Part shown: piece by piece, positions 9,331-17,488 of the stretch
Numbering within the stretch: the stretch's first letter is position 1
Layout of the letters: each line of letters opens with the position of its first letter
DNA from: Borrelia puertoricensis
GTDB taxonomy: Bacteria > Spirochaetota > Spirochaetia > Borreliales > Borreliaceae
Assembly: GCF_023035875.1 (NCBI RefSeq)
Contig: NZ_CP075379.1
Location: forward strand, 558,001 to 622,000
Reading direction: 5' to 3'
DNA: 64,000 bases
Made by a program: the position numbers and the translations under genes
Notes under the pieces: model-generated
What the model saw: the letters and a program-made list of their open reading frames with translations, nothing else
Told to the model about the DNA's origin: nothing
Databases searched by the model: none

Positions 9331-9725
9331 ATTTTTACATCTACTAAAATTGGGTTATTGTATTTAAAGAGAGTTTTAGAAAATTGTGTTTTTGGTATTG
9401 TTGTTTTTTGGGCAAATATCCTTTTTAAAGTTTTGTGTGTATTTTGATATTGAACGCATATTTTTTCTTTTAACAAGCAAGTGTCCCCAATTAATTTTTT
9501 AATTTCTTCTTGCATTTGTTCTTGTCCCTCTAGCCATGAATTTATGGTTATATAATAATTATTGATTGAATTTAAGATTAAATCCTTTGCAGGATTTGTA
9601 ATATTTAACATGTTTAGCATTCCTTTATTGATTTCTTCATTTTCAAATTTTAGAATAGCTTTTAATTTTTTTAGTTCAAGTATTAAATCTTTTAAATATA
9701 TTTTTAATATTCTATTAGTTGACAA
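9327..9725 (-). CDS. Small helical protein between fliS and polA (possible flagellar chaperone)
   Basis: 132 residues, almost entirely predicted helical with no membrane segment (KDLILELKKLKAILKF, EEIKKLIGDTCLLKEKICVQ), ending in an extended basic tail. Overlaps fliS by 11 bases and polA by 4. Size, helical content and position right after fliS would fit a FlgN- or FliT-type export chaperone, but I see no diagnostic motif; this is inference from context. Confidence 0.7.
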   Translation of the reverse strand: MSTNRILKIYLKDLILELKKLKAILKFENEEINKGMLNMLNITNPAKDLILNSINNYYITINSWLEGQEQMQEEIKKLIGDTCLLKEKICVQYQNTHKTLKRIFAQKTTIPKTQFSKTLFKYNNPILVDVKI

Positions 9726-10134
9726 TATTGATTCCTAATTTCTTGTTAATAATATTATTATCTTTTTTAAGCAATGCTTTCCAAGCTGTGTGCAGATTTT
9801 TAAGATGCTTTAAAACTTCTTGAATATTATCCCTATTCTTTTCTAATGTAACATTTTCTAATGTTTTGTTTAAAAAAGAATATATTGAGAATAAGTTATT
9901 TGAAATATCTCCACCATCTTCGAAATTTAGTGTAGACATTAATTCAATGATGATGTCTTGTGCATGGTAAACTTTTTCATCTGCTTTTGCTGTACTAGTT
10001 AGATCTTTACTTTTATAAAATTCTTTGGCAAGCTCTAAATCTTGTATTGCTTTTTCATAAAGCATTACCAATATTGATATAGGACTGGATGTATTGATTT
10101 GTGTTTTTTTATAGATTTCTTCTTTTGCTATCAA
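9715..10134 (-). CDS. fliS: Flagellin export chaperone FliS
   Basis: 139 residues. The family signature is clear: YKKTQINTSSPISILVMLYE at the N-terminus, KAIQDLELAKEF, the central IIIELMSTLNFEDGGDISNN, and LKNLHTAWKALL near the end. FliS binds the C-terminus of flagellin in the cytoplasm and prevents early polymerisation before export to the periplasmic flagella. Lies between cheY and the small helical gene in one minus-strand operon. Normal length. Confidence 0.93.
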   Translation of the reverse strand: MIAKEEIYKKTQINTSSPISILVMLYEKAIQDLELAKEFYKSKDLTSTAKADEKVYHAQDIIIELMSTLNFEDGGDISNNLFSIYSFLNKTLENVTLEKNRDNIQEVLKHLKNLHTAWKALLKKDNNIINKKLGINIVN

Positions 10135-10144
10135 GGATGTTCTC

Positions 10145-10552
10145 CTAGTTTAATCTTTGTATTTGTTCTACTATTTGTTCTTCTTTGAAAGGTTTTGTAA
10201 TATATCCTTTTGCTCCAAGTTCTAAAGCTTTTGCAATGAGTTCTTGTTTTCCAAGTGCTGTAACCATCAATACATTCATTTTTCGTGCAAGTTTTTTGTT
10301 AACTTCATTTATTTTTTCAAGGGCTGTAATGCCATCCATGCTCATCATTGTTATATCAAGAGTTATTAGATGAATTTTTTCCTGTTTTTCGAATTCTTTA
10401 ATAGCCTGTATTCCATCTTCTGCTTCAAAAAATTCGTTAAAGCCTAGTTTTTTCAATATCTTGATTAAGTTTTTTCGCATAAAAATAGAATCATCAACTA
10501 TTAAGGCCTTTTTATTTTCTTCCAAACCCAACTCCTTATCTAATTTTAACAT
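10145..10552 (-). CDS. cheY1: CheY-like response regulator
   Basis: 135 residues, a single receiver domain. The acidic pair is in ALIVDDSIFMRK, the phospho-acceptor Asp in LITLDITMMSMDG, the Thr in VMVTALGKQE, and the Lys in YITKPF, so all conserved receiver residues are present. First gene of the minus-strand run that continues into fliS and polA. One of two CheY genes here (the other at 33085); in Borrelia several CheY paralogues exist and one of them drives the motor. Symbol from synteny memory. Confidence 0.9.
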   Translation of the reverse strand: MLKLDKELGLEENKKALIVDDSIFMRKNLIKILKKLGFNEFFEAEDGIQAIKEFEKQEKIHLITLDITMMSMDGITALEKINEVNKKLARKMNVLMVTALGKQELIAKALELGAKGYITKPFKEEQIVEQIQRLN

Positions 10553-10703
10553 GATAACATATTAAATATCATTTAATATAAATAAAGATATCATGCATAA
10601 TTATCTATTTTGTATTTTACTTTAGATTTTAGAATGAATGAGTTTATTACTCAATAACTTATCCCTGAAAATTTATATTTTTATTTATATTATTTTGTTA
10701 AAA

Positions 10704-10709
10704 TATAAT
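10704..10709 (+). promoter_or_regulatory. -10 box of ligA
   Basis: A perfect TATAAT at 10704-10709 places transcription start near 10716. The long ligA frame opens with TTG at 10717, while the more likely ATG is at 10741, giving a leader of about 25 bases. Confidence 0.5.
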
Positions 10710-10740
10710 GTGAATTTTGGGTAGGTTCAGTGTTAAATTT

Positions 10741-12747
10741 ATGATCAAAGATATAGAAAATGAAATTTTATGTTTAAGAGATAAGATCAAGAAATGGAAT
10801 AAAGAGTATTATGTTGATTCCTCACCCAGTGTGAGTGATTTGACTTATGATAAAGCTATTTTAAGACTTCAAGATTTGGAGAGTAAGTATCCTGAATATA
10901 AAACTTTGGATTCTCCCACTCTTAAGTTTGGAAGCGATCTTTTAAATAATTTTGAAGAGGTTGCACATCCTTTACCTATATTGAGTTTGGATAAGGCTTA
11001 TGATATTAAGGAATTATTGTTGTGGATTGAGAAAATGGTTTTAGAAGGTTCTAGTTTGGGGGCTTATACTGGCATCTCAGTTGAGCCCAAGATTGATGGG
11101 TGTTCAATTGTTCTCTATTATAAAGATGGGATACTGCAGAGAGCTTTGACTAGGGGAGATGGAAGGGTTGGTAATGATGTTACTGAGAATATTAGAACAA
11201 TTAAAAATATTCCTTTATCTATTGATGAAAAGGTTGAATTGGTATTGCGGGGTGAAATTTATATTACTAAGGAAAATTTTTTGAAAATAAATCATACATT
11301 AAAGAATCCTTATCTTAATGCTAGAAATTTAGCCTCAGGTATATTGAGAAGAATAAATAGTAGAGAAGTTGCTAGTTTTCCTTTAGATATTTTTGTTTAT
11401 GATATTTTATATTCTAGTTTGGGATTGAGTACTAATCATGATGCGTTTGATAAGCTTAAGAAATTTGGATTTAAAATTAATCCTTTTTGTAAATTTTTTG
11501 GTGGCAAAAACTTAGAGAAAATTACTAATCATGTTAAAAAGATAGAGATGCGAAGAGATTCTTTAGAATATGAAATTGATGGTGTTGTGTTGAAAGTTGA
11601 TAGCTTTATTTTAAGGGAGATTTTAGGATATACTTCTCATCATCCGAAGTGGTCAATAGCTTATAAATTTAAATCTTGCACAGGCGTAAGCAAAATTGTT
11701 GATATAGTCGTTCAGGTTGGCCGAAGTGGCAAAATTACTCCTGTTGCACATGTGGAGAAGGTATTTGTTACGGGGGCTTTTATTACTAATGCAAGTTTGC
11801 ATAATCAAGATTATATAGATTCTATTGGCTTAAATATTGGAGATGTTGTTGCGATTTCAAGACGTGGGGATGTAATTCCTGCTGTTGAATTGCTGGTAGA
11901 GAAGCTTGCGATTGGTAGTTTTAAAATTTCGAGTAATTGTCCTTCATGTAAAATGACTTTAATTAAAGAGGGGGCACATCTTTTTTGTGTAAATAAACAT
12001 TGTCCTTATCGAATAATTGAACAGATAAAATATTTTTGTAGTAAGAAATGCATGAATATTGTAGGACTTTCAGGGAAAACAATAGAATTCCTTTTTGAAA
12101 TGAAGTTTATATCTTCGGAGATTGAGCTTTATACTTTTAATTTTGATAGACTTATTAATTTAAGGGGTTTTGATCTTAAGAGAATAGATAATTTAAAGCG
12201 TTCAATTAGCGATAGTAAAGGTAGGCCATTTAGAAAATTGCTTCTTGGGATGGGAATTAAAGAGCTTGGAGCAAATACAATATTGGTTTTAATTAATAAC
12301 AATTTAAACTCGTTTGATATAATTAGGACTCTTTGCAAAAATAAAGAGGCTGCTCTTGCCAAACTTTTAAAGATTAAGGGAATAGGTGAGAGGATAGCTT
12401 TAAATATTATTGAAGCGTTTAATGATAAGACTATTCTTGATAAGTTTAATGTTTTTAAAGAATTAGGGTTTAAATTGGAAGAATATAATACTAATTATGC
12501 TGTGGATGACTCTTTTTTATTTGGCAAAAAATTTTGTATTACAGGTTCTTTTAAAGGGTATCCTAGAGATGTTCTTATTGAAAAGATTACTAAAAAAGGT
12601 GCTATTTTCAATAGTGCAATTACTAAGCGTTTAGATTTTTTACTTGTTGGAGAGAATCCTGGATCAAAATTGAAAATAGCTAATAATTTGAGAATTAAAA
12701 CCTTTGGTCTCTTTGATATTAAAGATTTTGTGGATTTAGATAATTAA
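10741..12747 (+). CDS. ligA: NAD-dependent DNA ligase
   Basis: 668 residues from ATG at 10741 (the frame is open eight codons further up to a TTG at 10717). Joins nicks using NAD+. N-terminal Ia domain with WNKEYYVDSSPSVSDLTYD; adenylation domain with the nucleophile Lys in SVEPKIDG (residue 117) and DGVVLKVD; OB fold (VQVGRSGKITPVAHVE); zinc finger with four Cys (CPSCK and CVNKHC); helix-hairpin-helix region (LLKIKGIGERIALNIIEAF); C-terminal BRCT domain (FCITGSFKGYPRD). All domains complete. Ends two bases from the convergent repeat-protein gene. Confidence 0.96.
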   Translation: MIKDIENEILCLRDKIKKWNKEYYVDSSPSVSDLTYDKAILRLQDLESKYPEYKTLDSPTLKFGSDLLNNFEEVAHPLPILSLDKAYDIKELLLWIEKMVLEGSSLGAYTGISVEPKIDGCSIVLYYKDGILQRALTRGDGRVGNDVTENIRTIKNIPLSIDEKVELVLRGEIYITKENFLKINHTLKNPYLNARNLASGILRRINSREVASFPLDIFVYDILYSSLGLSTNHDAFDKLKKFGFKINPFCKFFGGKNLEKITNHVKKIEMRRDSLEYEIDGVVLKVDSFILREILGYTSHHPKWSIAYKFKSCTGVSKIVDIVVQVGRSGKITPVAHVEKVFVTGAFITNASLHNQDYIDSIGLNIGDVVAISRRGDVIPAVELLVEKLAIGSFKISSNCPSCKMTLIKEGAHLFCVNKHCPYRIIEQIKYFCSKKCMNIVGLSGKTIEFLFEMKFISSEIELYTFNFDRLINLRGFDLKRIDNLKRSISDSKGRPFRKLLLGMGIKELGANTILVLINNNLNSFDIIRTLCKNKEAALAKLLKIKGIGERIALNIIEAFNDKTILDKFNVFKELGFKLEEYNTNYAVDDSFLFGKKFCITGSFKGYPRDVLIEKITKKGAIFNSAITKRLDFLLVGENPGSKLKIANNLRIKTFGLFDIKDFVDLDN

Positions 12748-12749
12748 AT

Positions 12750-14894
12750 TTATTTTATTATTCTTATTTTTTTAAATTCAGATGCTAGGTTTTTGTATAG
12801 AGTTCCTATTTCATTTGTATGTTCTATTTTTATTAAGTTTCTGAAAAATTTTTCTTTATGTTTGAGTGATGGGTTAATAAAATGGGTTTTAACATTGTAT
12901 TTTGGTATTAATTTGTAAATTTCTTGTGCTCTATATAAATTTTTTGTTGGTTCTATTTCAATGTAATATCCGTTAGATTTTTTAAAATCAAACTCACTGC
13001 TTTGATCTTTAAAATTATAATTGTTTGAATGTGTATCTGGATATATTGTAAATTCAGCAGTTTTTATTGCAGTGTTTTTATGCTTTGTTTTTTCATTTTT
13101 AGGATAAAATTCCTTTTTTATGTATTGTGGTTCTCTGTTGTCATGTGTGAATAGGTCTTTATTTTTGTATTTTGCAAATTCTTCTTTAAGTATTAAAATA
13201 TCATTTTCATTATTCGTTAATTTTTCATCTAATATATTTATTTTGTCTTGCTTTTGTTGAATTTTATCTTTATTCTCTTCATATAATTCTGTATTTTTAT
13301 CAATTTTGTCTTTTAGTGCATTGATTACTTTTTCTATTGAAGATAAATTATTTTCGATATTTTTTAAGCTAGCATCATGATTATTTTTTAAGTCTATTAA
13401 TTCTTTTTGAAATGCTAATAAGGTGTCTTTATTATTATTGATTTTGTCATCCAGTTCACTTAATTTGTGAGTATTGTTGTTGAGAGTGTCTTTATTATTA
13501 TTGATTTTGTCATCCAGTTCACTTAATTTGTGAGTATTGTTGTTAAGAGTGTCTTTATTATTATTGATTTTGTCATCCAGTTCACTTAATTTGTGAGTAT
13601 TGTTGTTAAGAGTGTCTTTATTATTATTGATTTTGTCATCCAGTTCACTTAATTTGTGAGTATTGTTGTTGAGAGTGTCTTTATTATTATTGATTTTATT
13701 ATCCAGTTCACTTAATTTGTGAGTATTGTTGTTGAGAGTGTCTTTATTATTATTGATTTTGTCATCCAGTTCACTTAATTTGTGAGTATTGTTGTTAAGA
13801 GTGTCTTTATTATTATTGATTTTGTCATCCAGTTCACTTAATTTGTGAGTATTGTTGTTAAGAGTGTCTTTATTATTATTGATTTTGTCATCCAGTTCAC
13901 TTAATTTGTGAGTATTGTTGTTGAGAGTGTCTTTATTATTATTGATTTTATTATCCAGTTCACTTAATTTGTGAGTATTGTTGTTGAGAGTGTCTTTATT
14001 ATTATTGATTTTGTCATCCAGTTCACTTAATTTGTGAGTATTGTTGTTAAGAGTGTCTTTATTATTATTGATTTTGTCATCCAGTTCACTTAATTTGTGA
14101 GTATTGTTGTTGAGAGTGTCTTTATTATTATTGATTTTATTATCCAGTTCACTTAGGATTTGGGTTTCTGAGTTGAGATATTCCTGTTCTTGAGCATGCA
14201 TATCATATGTGTTTTTTTCAGGTGGATAATTATATTCTTCATTTGATATATATTCATTTTGATTTTCTTCATATTCTTGATCATTGTTGTAATGCTTGTT
14301 TTTTGATTGAAGGGCATGATTAAATAAATTTTCTTTTATGTTAATTAGATTTTTTATCTTTTCAATGATTTCTTTTAAACTTTTTGTTAAAATTTCATAT
14401 TCTTCATTATTTTTTTTTATTGATTTTATATTTGTGTGATTTAAAAAATTTTCTATATTTTCTATTTTTTTCTCGTAGTTTTCAATTCTAAGTTTTAAGT
14501 TATTTATATCTTTTATGAACCAATCGTCTATATTTTCTTGTTCTGAGTAAAAATTTTTTGTGTTTAGACTTTGTGGATATTGTAACTTTTCATTTGTTAA
14601 GGTATTATTTCTAGCTTTTCCGTTATCTGATACTTGAAGTTGTTTTGAAACTTTAAATTTATTTGATTTTTTACTTGATGCATTTGAGTTGTTATCTTTT
14701 GAAATTTCATTTCTCTTGTGATAAATTATTTCTTCTTCGTTGTCAAAATCTTCACTTAAGTCTTCTTTGGGAATATAAACCTTTGAGTGATTCATTATAT
14801 AGTGAGTTATATTTTTTTTGGACTCTCCAAAAAGTAATATACAAGAGAGCAGCATAAAAATTTTAGAGAGCATTGAAAGTAGCTTTTTACCCAT
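12750..14894 (-). CDS. Exported coiled-coil protein with 21-residue tandem repeats
   Basis: 714 residues from ATG at 14894; AGGG sits at proper spacing for this ATG, while a GTG two codons earlier would be too close. Signal peptide or anchor at residues about 4-22 (LLSMLSKIFMLLSCILLF; the LSC could be a lipobox). Residues about 130-190 are a coiled coil. Then come twelve 21-residue repeats of the form LSELDDKINNNKDTLNNNTH, followed by more heptad-rich helix to about residue 610. The last 70 residues (GYYIEIEPTKNLYRAQEIY...) form a small alpha/beta domain that looks SPOR-like. A long periplasmic rod with a terminal binding domain is inferred. Function unknown. Confidence 0.85.
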   Translation of the reverse strand: MGKKLLSMLSKIFMLLSCILLFGESKKNITHYIMNHSKVYIPKEDLSEDFDNEEEIIYHKRNEISKDNNSNASSKKSNKFKVSKQLQVSDNGKARNNTLTNEKLQYPQSLNTKNFYSEQENIDDWFIKDINNLKLRIENYEKKIENIENFLNHTNIKSIKKNNEEYEILTKSLKEIIEKIKNLINIKENLFNHALQSKNKHYNNDQEYEENQNEYISNEEYNYPPEKNTYDMHAQEQEYLNSETQILSELDNKINNNKDTLNNNTHKLSELDDKINNNKDTLNNNTHKLSELDDKINNNKDTLNNNTHKLSELDNKINNNKDTLNNNTHKLSELDDKINNNKDTLNNNTHKLSELDDKINNNKDTLNNNTHKLSELDDKINNNKDTLNNNTHKLSELDNKINNNKDTLNNNTHKLSELDDKINNNKDTLNNNTHKLSELDDKINNNKDTLNNNTHKLSELDDKINNNKDTLNNNTHKLSELDDKINNNKDTLLAFQKELIDLKNNHDASLKNIENNLSSIEKVINALKDKIDKNTELYEENKDKIQQKQDKINILDEKLTNNENDILILKEEFAKYKNKDLFTHDNREPQYIKKEFYPKNEKTKHKNTAIKTAEFTIYPDTHSNNYNFKDQSSEFDFKKSNGYYIEIEPTKNLYRAQEIYKLIPKYNVKTHFINPSLKHKEKFFRNLIKIEHTNEIGTLYKNLASEFKKIRIIK
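13424..14156. repeat. Tandem array of twelve 63-bp in-frame repeats (last partial)
   Basis: Units are 63 bases, nearly identical, and differ at two sites only: GTC or TTA at one (giving Asp or Asn), and GAG or AAG at the other (silent). Reading the plus strand, the variants follow a period of four units (252 bases) for two rounds, then three units, then one. This points to duplication of a four-unit block by slippage or unequal exchange. All units keep the reading frame. Confidence 0.95.
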
Positions 14895-15169
14895 AAACAC
14901 CCTATTAATATTATTTGATATTCATTATTAATTTTGATGTTATCATATTTTGTAAAATTTATCAAAAGAAAATATTATGTATATAATAAACATTAAAATA
15001 ATATAATAGTTAAGCCCTATGTTTTAATCTTTGAGATATCATTAATTGAGTAAATGTAATTGTTACATCATGTTTTGGTTTTAATAGTAATTTTGTTGGT
15101 ATTGTGCCATAATGATACAAATAGAAGATAAATTATGAGTTTTTGATCTCTTATTTTATTTAATTGTTT

Positions 15170-17035
15170 ATGAAGCTAAAGAATATGGAAGAAGTTTGGG
15201 CTTTGCCAGTTTGTTGTAATATCAAGAATTCTATCATTGAAGATTTTAAGATTTTAGATAAATATAAAGATCAGGTTTTTAATATAAGTTATAAAGATGA
15301 TATTATCTTAAAGTTCATCGATGCTGTTGATTCTAATGAATTTGATTTAAAACTTTTTGATAATAAAATAAATTTTGAAGGACAAATTCCTTTGGTTTTA
15401 TATTCTAATAGCTTAGACTCTTTAGTAGAAGCAGAAGCAAGTGTTGTGTTTGAATTAAAAGCCATTGAGCAAAACGATGTTTATTTTGATTCAGGATTAA
15501 AAGAATTGGGTGAATTTAAAATTTATAATTCTTATTATGAGTTTTCAGACTTTTTGAATTATTGCAGTGATGTTATTTTAGTTAGAGTATGTTTTAAGGA
15601 TGATAGTTTAGTCATTGATGCAGACCTTGATAATATTGCACTTGTAAAGCAAATTATTAGTTATAATTTTTGTATTGCTAAAGATAAGATCATTATCAAT
15701 CCTATTAATAATGATTGTATTAGTGTTTTGTTTTCAGTTTCTTTTAATGCTGTCTTACAAGGCATAATAATTGCTAAAAAACTTGGGCTGAAGGTTAATG
15801 TTATTTATTATAAGAGACATTTTTTAATGGCACAATCTTTAAGCTTAAAGTTTTCGGCTGTGAATTATTTATCATCAGAAAATAGGCTTGATAAGATTAT
15901 GTTAGATCTTGAAATCAACAGACCATTAAACTTTTTATATAAATTTTATTTTGATTACCTCAGGCATATTTTTGATAATTTATTTTTTGATGTGTATGTA
16001 CATTTTAATTTTATATCAACTACAAGTAATTCTGTATTTTTTTATGATAATTATTTTTTATTTGGAATTGCTGTTTATAATTTTATTTATTCAAATTTTT
16101 ATAATCTTGCAGTCAGTTTGTCAATTGAACCTCTTAGTTATTTGCTCAGCTATGTTAAGAGTGAATATAATGTTTTTTTCAAGCTTTTTAAAGAGATGGA
16201 TTTGAAAAATTCTATCATGCGTAAGTCATCTTCTATAAGTTTAAAGAATGAATATAATATTTTTGATGTGAGAAGAAAAGGTATAGGATTTGCTTTTTTG
16301 AATCTGGACTTTAATCTAGATTCTGCTTTCTTAGGTGGCAATCAAACCGTTTCTATGAGTTTACATAAGGATAAATTAGATGTGTTTATTCCTTATAAAA
16401 TTATGGATATTAACTTAATGAACTATTTAAGGAATATTTTAGCTAGGACTTTTAGTTTATCTTATAATAATGTAAATTTTATTGTTAGTGATGTTTTTAT
16501 AGATGATGTTGGAATTTATAGTACGTTAATTAAAGAATCTTACATTATTGAAAGAGAAGTTTTGGCTATTAAGGATGTGCTTGTCATGATGATCGGTGAT
16601 AATTTTAAGGGAGAGTATCCTGTTGTAGCTGGGCAAAATTTTGTTATAGATATAGATAAGAAATTTAATGTTGCTTGTTCTCTTGAGATTGATATAGAAA
16701 TATATTCTTTTAATATTGTGTTTAGTAATGTGAATTTTTTTGTTGAAAATGGTAAGTTTGATAAACTTAGGATAAATAATAAGCGTATATTTTCAATTTT
16801 TAGCTTGGCAGTTGATTATGTTTTTGGAAATATTACTTATGATGTTGTTGATTCTGTGGAACTTGAGTTTATTGAAGATGGTGAATTTGTTTTTTCTTTT
16901 AGAATATTATTTATTGCATCTGTTTCTGCAGTAAAGACAGCTTTAATCCAGGCTTTTGACTTCAATATCTGTAAGACCCCTATTGATCTTAAGGATATTC
17001 TAGATAATTGGAGTATACGAATTGATACTAATTAG
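15170..17035 (+). CDS. Degenerate xanthine dehydrogenase-family large (molybdopterin) subunit homologue
   Basis: 621 residues from ATG at 15170 (a TTG two codons earlier is also open). No signal peptide. By manual alignment to E. coli XdhA and relatives: PLVLYSNSLDSLVEAEASVV matches the accessory-domain strand that precedes the substrate domain; KQIISYNFCIAKDKIIINP matches the stretch before the molybdopterin Gly-rich motif; RRKGIGFAFLN (from residue 368) matches the RRGxG segment; and ASVSAVKTALIQAF with TPIDLKDILDNW matches the C-terminal AAAIxNAV and LPLTPxRL. The GGGFG motif and the catalytic Glu are absent (Arg578 aligns with the Glu). Followed by the other two subunits. I infer a non-catalytic or repurposed protein; normal family length is about 750. 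Confidence 0.75.
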   Translation: MKLKNMEEVWALPVCCNIKNSIIEDFKILDKYKDQVFNISYKDDIILKFIDAVDSNEFDLKLFDNKINFEGQIPLVLYSNSLDSLVEAEASVVFELKAIEQNDVYFDSGLKELGEFKIYNSYYEFSDFLNYCSDVILVRVCFKDDSLVIDADLDNIALVKQIISYNFCIAKDKIIINPINNDCISVLFSVSFNAVLQGIIIAKKLGLKVNVIYYKRHFLMAQSLSLKFSAVNYLSSENRLDKIMLDLEINRPLNFLYKFYFDYLRHIFDNLFFDVYVHFNFISTTSNSVFFYDNYFLFGIAVYNFIYSNFYNLAVSLSIEPLSYLLSYVKSEYNVFFKLFKEMDLKNSIMRKSSSISLKNEYNIFDVRRKGIGFAFLNLDFNLDSAFLGGNQTVSMSLHKDKLDVFIPYKIMDINLMNYLRNILARTFSLSYNNVNFIVSDVFIDDVGIYSTLIKESYIIEREVLAIKDVLVMMIGDNFKGEYPVVAGQNFVIDIDKKFNVACSLEIDIEIYSFNIVFSNVNFFVENGKFDKLRINNKRIFSIFSLAVDYVFGNITYDVVDSVELEFIEDGEFVFSFRILFIASVSAVKTALIQAFDFNICKTPIDLKDILDNWSIRIDTN

Positions 17036-17483
17036 CTTTAATTTAAATGGAGAGACTCTTTCAAAAAGTATTAAGCTTCCTTTAAGTACTAGAGAGCTTT
17101 TGATAAGTATTTTTTATTCAGGCAATCGAAGTTTTATTGAAAATATGAATAAAAACTTCTCATTAGTGCTATTAGACTTAAAGCCTGTATATTCGTCTTT
17201 AGTTTCAGCCTTTATGTTAAATGGACGTAGCATCATTACTGTTGAGGGATTGCAAAATACAACTTTTTATGAAACCTTAGTTAAGGTTTTATTAGAAAAT
17301 GATTTTGGGTTTTGTACAAATTGTTTTTCATCTAATGCATTATTATTTTATTATCTTTTAAAACGTAAAGTTATAATTAGGGCTGATATTTTAGGGTATT
17401 ATAATACATTAAAGTGTAATTGTCTTGATGTTAATACTTTTTTAGATCTTTATTTGAGATTGGAAGAATTAGAGAGGAAATAA
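17022..17483 (+). CDS. Degenerate xanthine dehydrogenase-family iron-sulfur subunit homologue
   Basis: 153 residues, TTG start overlapping the previous gene by 14 bases. ISFNLNGETLSKSIKLPLST followed by RELL matches the ferredoxin-like N-terminus of the small subunit; LVLLDLKPVYSSLVSAF then GRSIITVEGL matches CTVLVDGxxxxSCL...GxxIxTxEGL. All four Cys of the plant-type cluster are missing. In the helical domain, GFCTNC (C98, C101) and KCNC (C132, C134) keep a CxxC and CxC pair, with the CxxC moved three residues downstream relative to the family CGxC. So the distal [2Fe-2S] site might persist. Usual length is about 160. Confidence 0.75.
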   Translation: MILISFNLNGETLSKSIKLPLSTRELLISIFYSGNRSFIENMNKNFSLVLLDLKPVYSSLVSAFMLNGRSIITVEGLQNTTFYETLVKVLLENDFGFCTNCFSSNALLFYYLLKRKVIIRADILGYYNTLKCNCLDVNTFLDLYLRLEELERK

Positions 17484-17488
17484 GAGGT

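Noticed and set aside
13424-14156. Regular 63-bp repeats that might suggest a CRISPR array
   Set aside because: Units are contiguous with no unique spacers and encode an in-frame protein repeat.
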